Source: CALHVX01 sp964640725
Lineage (GTDB): Bacteria > Pseudomonadota > Gammaproteobacteria > Pseudomonadales > Azotimanducaceae
Reading direction: 5' to 3'
NCBI GenBank assembly: GCA_964640725.1
Contig: CAZXIJ010000031.1
Coordinates: 1 to 44,724, forward strand
Length of the DNA stretch: 44,724 nucleotides
Within the stretch, counting starts at the first letter, position 1. Every line of letters starts with the position of its first letter. Below, in pieces: positions 42,282-44,724 of the stretch. The translations under genes and the position numbers were made by a program. Under the pieces are notes generated by a model, which ran no database searches, was not told the DNA's origin, and was given only the letters and a program-made list of their open reading frames with translations.

Positions 42282-43900
42282 CTATCGCCGAGCCAGAAAT
42301 GGCTGCGCCTCCTGCAACTCCGGAAAGTCCCGCCCCTGCCAGACCTGCGCCAGCTGCCCGTAGGTCTCGCGAGCGGATTCCCGATCGCCCAGGGCCACCT
42401 GGGCGCGCGCCAGGCCCAGCAGCGAGAGCGGCCGGTTGGGCATGCGCGTCAGCAGAACCTTGAACTGAGCCGCGGCCTCGGCCGGCTGCTCCGCCTTCAG
42501 CAGCGCCTCGCCGTAAAACTCGTGGGCGGGCTTGATCGGGTTGGCGGCACCACGCGGCAACGGCATCTGCTCCGCGATCTGCGCCGATTCCTGAAGCAGC
42601 GCGAAGCCCGCCTCGACCTGACCGACGCCGATCAGTCGCGCACCTGCCACCTGTTTGTGCATGATCTGCAGCGGTGCCGTTTGGCGGTGGTAGAAGGATT
42701 CCTTGGCCGCCGCGGCATCGGCGAGCACGGCCAGCGCGTCGGCGGCCTGCGCCGCCAGCGCAAAGTCTTCCAGCTGCACGGCGCTTAAGCCTGTGGCAAG
42801 CAGCTCTGGCGCGCTGGATGCGTCCGTGACCGGCTGCGTGCGCCACTGTCGCGTCTCGAGGACGTATCTGGCCCTGACCCGGGGCAGCGCGTTCACGACC
42901 CTCGCCTGAGCGCTGTTGTTCGCGGCGATCGGCGCCATCCGCTCGATCCACAACTGTGCGCGCTCGTAGTCGCCCCGCTGCAGATCGCCGTACTGCCCCC
43001 AGTCCAGAGCGTGGGTCATGTCTCCGGCGCTGTCGCCGGGCTCCCAGAGGTCGACGGCGGCCTNNNNNNNNNNNNNNNNNNNNNNNNNNNNNNNNNNNNN
43101 NNNNNNNNNNNNNNNNNNNNNNNNNNNNNNNNNNNNNNNNNNNNNNNNNNNNNNNNNNNNNNNTGCTGGATAAAGATGTGGGTGGGCATGTGCCGCGCGT
43201 GAGACACCGCGGGCGCAATGCTCGCGAAGCGGTGGGCGGCCGGTAGCGCCAGCGGCGCGTGAATGGGGTCGTCAAAGGCATGAATGGTGTAGTGCGCGGC
43301 GCCCGGGTGATTGGGTTTGCGATCAAACAGCTGCAGCGCGATGGAGCCGGCCAGAATGCGCTCGCGCTCCCCGGCCTTGCCGACGGCACCGCCGGCGCTG
43401 ATCAGCGACAGGGCGTAAAACGCCGCGACTTCGTCATCGTTCGGATGGGCCTCGTGCAGATCGCTCATGCCCTGCATATAGGCCGTGCGCCGGGCCTTCA
43501 GATCGCCGTCGCCATTGAACAGCGCATCCACCGCCCGAAGGAACCCCTGCTCCCGCGCCGTGGGCGCTTTCGCAAGACGTGCGTCCAGGGTCGGGCCAAG
43601 CCGCTGCAGGATCTGCTGCGGAGTCTTCCGGTCCATTTCCGGCAACAGCGGATGGTTGTAGCACAGCGACTCGCCCCAGTAGGCCATCGCGAAATTGGGA
43701 TCCGCCGCCTGCGCCGCCTGGAATTCCGCAATGGCCTGCTTCCAGCCGAAGCTGTGCAGAATGGTGGCGCCGCGCTCGAAATGCTGCTGGGCTTTGGCGG
43801 ATTGGGTGGACGTTGGGAACTCGATGGTGCCGACGTCGTTGGCTGCGCTCGCAAGCGACGTGCCCAGTGCCAGCATGGCGGCGATGATCCAGCGTCTCAT
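42282..43900 (-). CDS. Exported TPR-repeat protein, interrupted by the N gap
   Basis: The first part (ATG 43900 to 43164) has a signal peptide ending near ASAAND and TPR-like helices: QQHFERGATILHSFGWKQA, AIAEFQAAQAADPNFAMAYW and HARHMPTHIFIQ. The second part (43063 to 42282) resumes with VDLWEPGDSAGDMTHALDW and ends in TPR-like repeats (LLGLARAQVALGDRESARE). The two parts are in different frames across 100 N, so the N count is a placeholder. Family members suggest about 20 residues (60 bp) are really missing. Peptide or complex scaffold in the periplasm; role unknown. It lies 55 bp after the M50-like gene and 28 bp before MlrC. Confidence 0.75.
43064..43163. other. Assembly gap of exactly 100 N
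   Basis: A run of 100 N inside the TPR gene. The round number marks a scaffold gap of unknown true size. The flanking sequences are in different reading frames on the minus strand, which confirms that the length is not 100 in the genome. Confidence 0.98.
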
Positions 43901-43955
43901 AGCGTCCCTTCCCCTTGGTCTGGGCGAGAGTTTACCGCAACGTCCAATACCGGGC

Positions 43956-44561
43956 TCAGCCCAGCAGATTCCAGGCCACCAACACCAGCGCCAGCAGGCT
44001 CCAGCTCTGCCAGGTGCGGCGCAGTATGATTTGGGCGCTCGCGCCCTCGGCAAGGGTCTGGGCGATGTCCGCACCGCGGTGCACGCGCAGGATCTGCGGC
44101 AGGTCTACCGACAGGCTCTGAACGTTAAAGGCCAGCGCGCCGACGGCGAACCCGGCGCCGGCCAGACCGAGCGCGCCGCTGCTGTACAGGGCCAGCGCGA
44201 CCGCAAGGGTCAGCCCGTAGCCCGCGACGCCGCCCCAGCTCAACGCGAGGAACTGACGCCGGCTGTGCGTGCGAATGTCGAAGCTGCCGATGAGCACCCC
44301 GGCGTAAGGCGCCAGCGGCATATGAGCGCCAGTCAGCCTGGCACCGATCAGGTGCCCCCACTCGTGGTAGGCGTAGCACAGCGCATAGGCGGCGATGAAG
44401 GCAAGGCTCGGCGCGATCACGGCGCTCGCCATCGAAGGCGCTTTGCCGTGCCAGAGCGACAGACCCCAGAGTGCGGCTGCGACCAGCATCGTCAGCGCCA
44501 CATCGCGCGCGATCCACCCTGTTAACGATGGCCTGGAGGCCTGAGGCGCCACTTCCGCCAC
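43956..44561 (-). CDS. M50-like (site-2 protease type) membrane metalloprotease
   Basis: 201 aa, GTG start. About five hydrophobic helices. The zinc motif HEWGH (His66-Glu67, His70) sits in a membrane helix (CYAYHEWGHLIGARL). The second S2P motif (an LDG-type Asp) is not clear, so it may be a diverged or inactive member. Context: it starts 3 bp after the end of a P450 gene and precedes the TPR and MlrC genes, all on the minus strand. Substrate unknown. Confidence 0.72.
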   Translation of the reverse strand: MAEVAPQASRPSLTGWIARDVALTMLVAAALWGLSLWHGKAPSMASAVIAPSLAFIAAYALCYAYHEWGHLIGARLTGAHMPLAPYAGVLIGSFDIRTHSRRQFLALSWGGVAGYGLTLAVALALYSSGALGLAGAGFAVGALAFNVQSLSVDLPQILRVHRGADIAQTLAEGASAQIILRRTWQSWSLLALVLVAWNLLG

Positions 44562-44564
44562 GGC

Positions 44565-44724
44565 CTAGCGCCAGGCCACGGGCAGCTGTCGCCGGCCCCA
44601 CAGAAAGAACGGCGCGATGCGCGTACCCGGACCGAGCAGGCGGAGGCCTGGGAGCCGCTCCAGCAGCGCCCGGAGCGCGATCGCCGCCTCCATCCGCGCC
44701 ATGGGCGCCCCCAGGCAGAAATGC
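44565..44724 (-). CDS. Cytochrome P450, C-terminal end only
   Basis: 52 codons at the window edge. The visible start HFCLGAPMARMEAAIALRAL is the haem-ligand Cys and L-helix of a P450, followed by a normal C-terminus ending in QLPVAWR. The ligand Cys is present here, unlike in the homologue at 10159. The 5' part is outside the window. Its stop lies 3 bp before the M50-like GTG, so it heads that row of genes. Confidence 0.88.
   Translation of the reverse strand, partial: HFCLGAPMARMEAAIALRALLERLPGLRLLGPGTRIAPFFLWGRRQLPVAWR

Overview
The window is GC-rich, gene-dense DNA from a Gram-negative bacterium: several lipobox and Sec signal peptides, LysR/TetR/HxlR regulators and short gene spacings. 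The gene mix (tandem DUF3604 lipoproteins, many SDRs, cytochromes P450, a Rieske oxygenase, flavin monooxygenases, GST and DsbA-like isomerases, MlrC) resembles the accessory catabolic regions of marine or environmental Proteobacteria, most likely Gammaproteobacteria. No rRNA, tRNA or ribosomal gene is present, so the taxon is inference. A run of exactly 100 N (43064-43163) and two genes with frame-breaking internal losses show that this is a draft assembly.

Layout. 1-351: 5' part of an exported Ala/Pro-rich protein. 643-4784: two overlapping paralogous DUF3604 lipoproteins, divergent from a TetR regulator (4919-5557) across a perfect 8-bp-arm palindrome. 5664-6287: an anchored protein with two glutaredoxin-like domains. 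6362-8314: a DsbA-like isomerase and an atypical SDR, divergent from an HxlR regulator. 8360-10162: two divergent SDRs. 10159-13369: a P450 pair and a divergent 7Fe ferredoxin; the second gene of the pair has lost the haem-ligand cysteine. 13455-14722: two unknown small proteins and a DoxX-like protein. 14874-16753: a broken OafA-type acyltransferase. 16891-20373: an FAD hydroxylase and a PhyH dioxygenase, convergent with a crotonase.

20560-26610 is the most unusual block. A secreted MACPF (perforin-like) protein of 704 aa lies in an operon-like row with a LamG-like secreted protein, a Pro-rich secreted protein and a 7-TM histidine kinase. It faces a lipoprotein gene and a NarL-type response regulator. 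The last 107 residues of the MACPF protein are about 60% identical to the body of the lipoprotein, so the two ends of the locus share a domain I cannot name. A 20-bp near-perfect palindrome precedes the operon. I read this as a two-component-controlled pore-forming or surface system.

26752-34268: a zinc alcohol dehydrogenase, an LLM flavin oxidoreductase, a three-gene set (membrane protein, MoxR ATPase, VWA protein with HExxH) and two tandem cytochromes P460 divergent from a GAF-Fis regulator. 34373-40680: an aromatic or terpenoid catabolic block with GST, a broken SDR, a second DsbA-like isomerase, LysR, and a Rieske oxygenase plus flavin monooxygenase behind a perfect FNR-type box. 40754-44724: MlrC-type peptidase, a TPR protein interrupted by the N gap, an M50-like membrane protease and the end of a third P450, all on the minus strand.

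No intergenic stretch exceeds 300 bases. The longest (352-642) shows nothing I can call. No tRNA, insertion sequence, CRISPR array or replication origin was seen.
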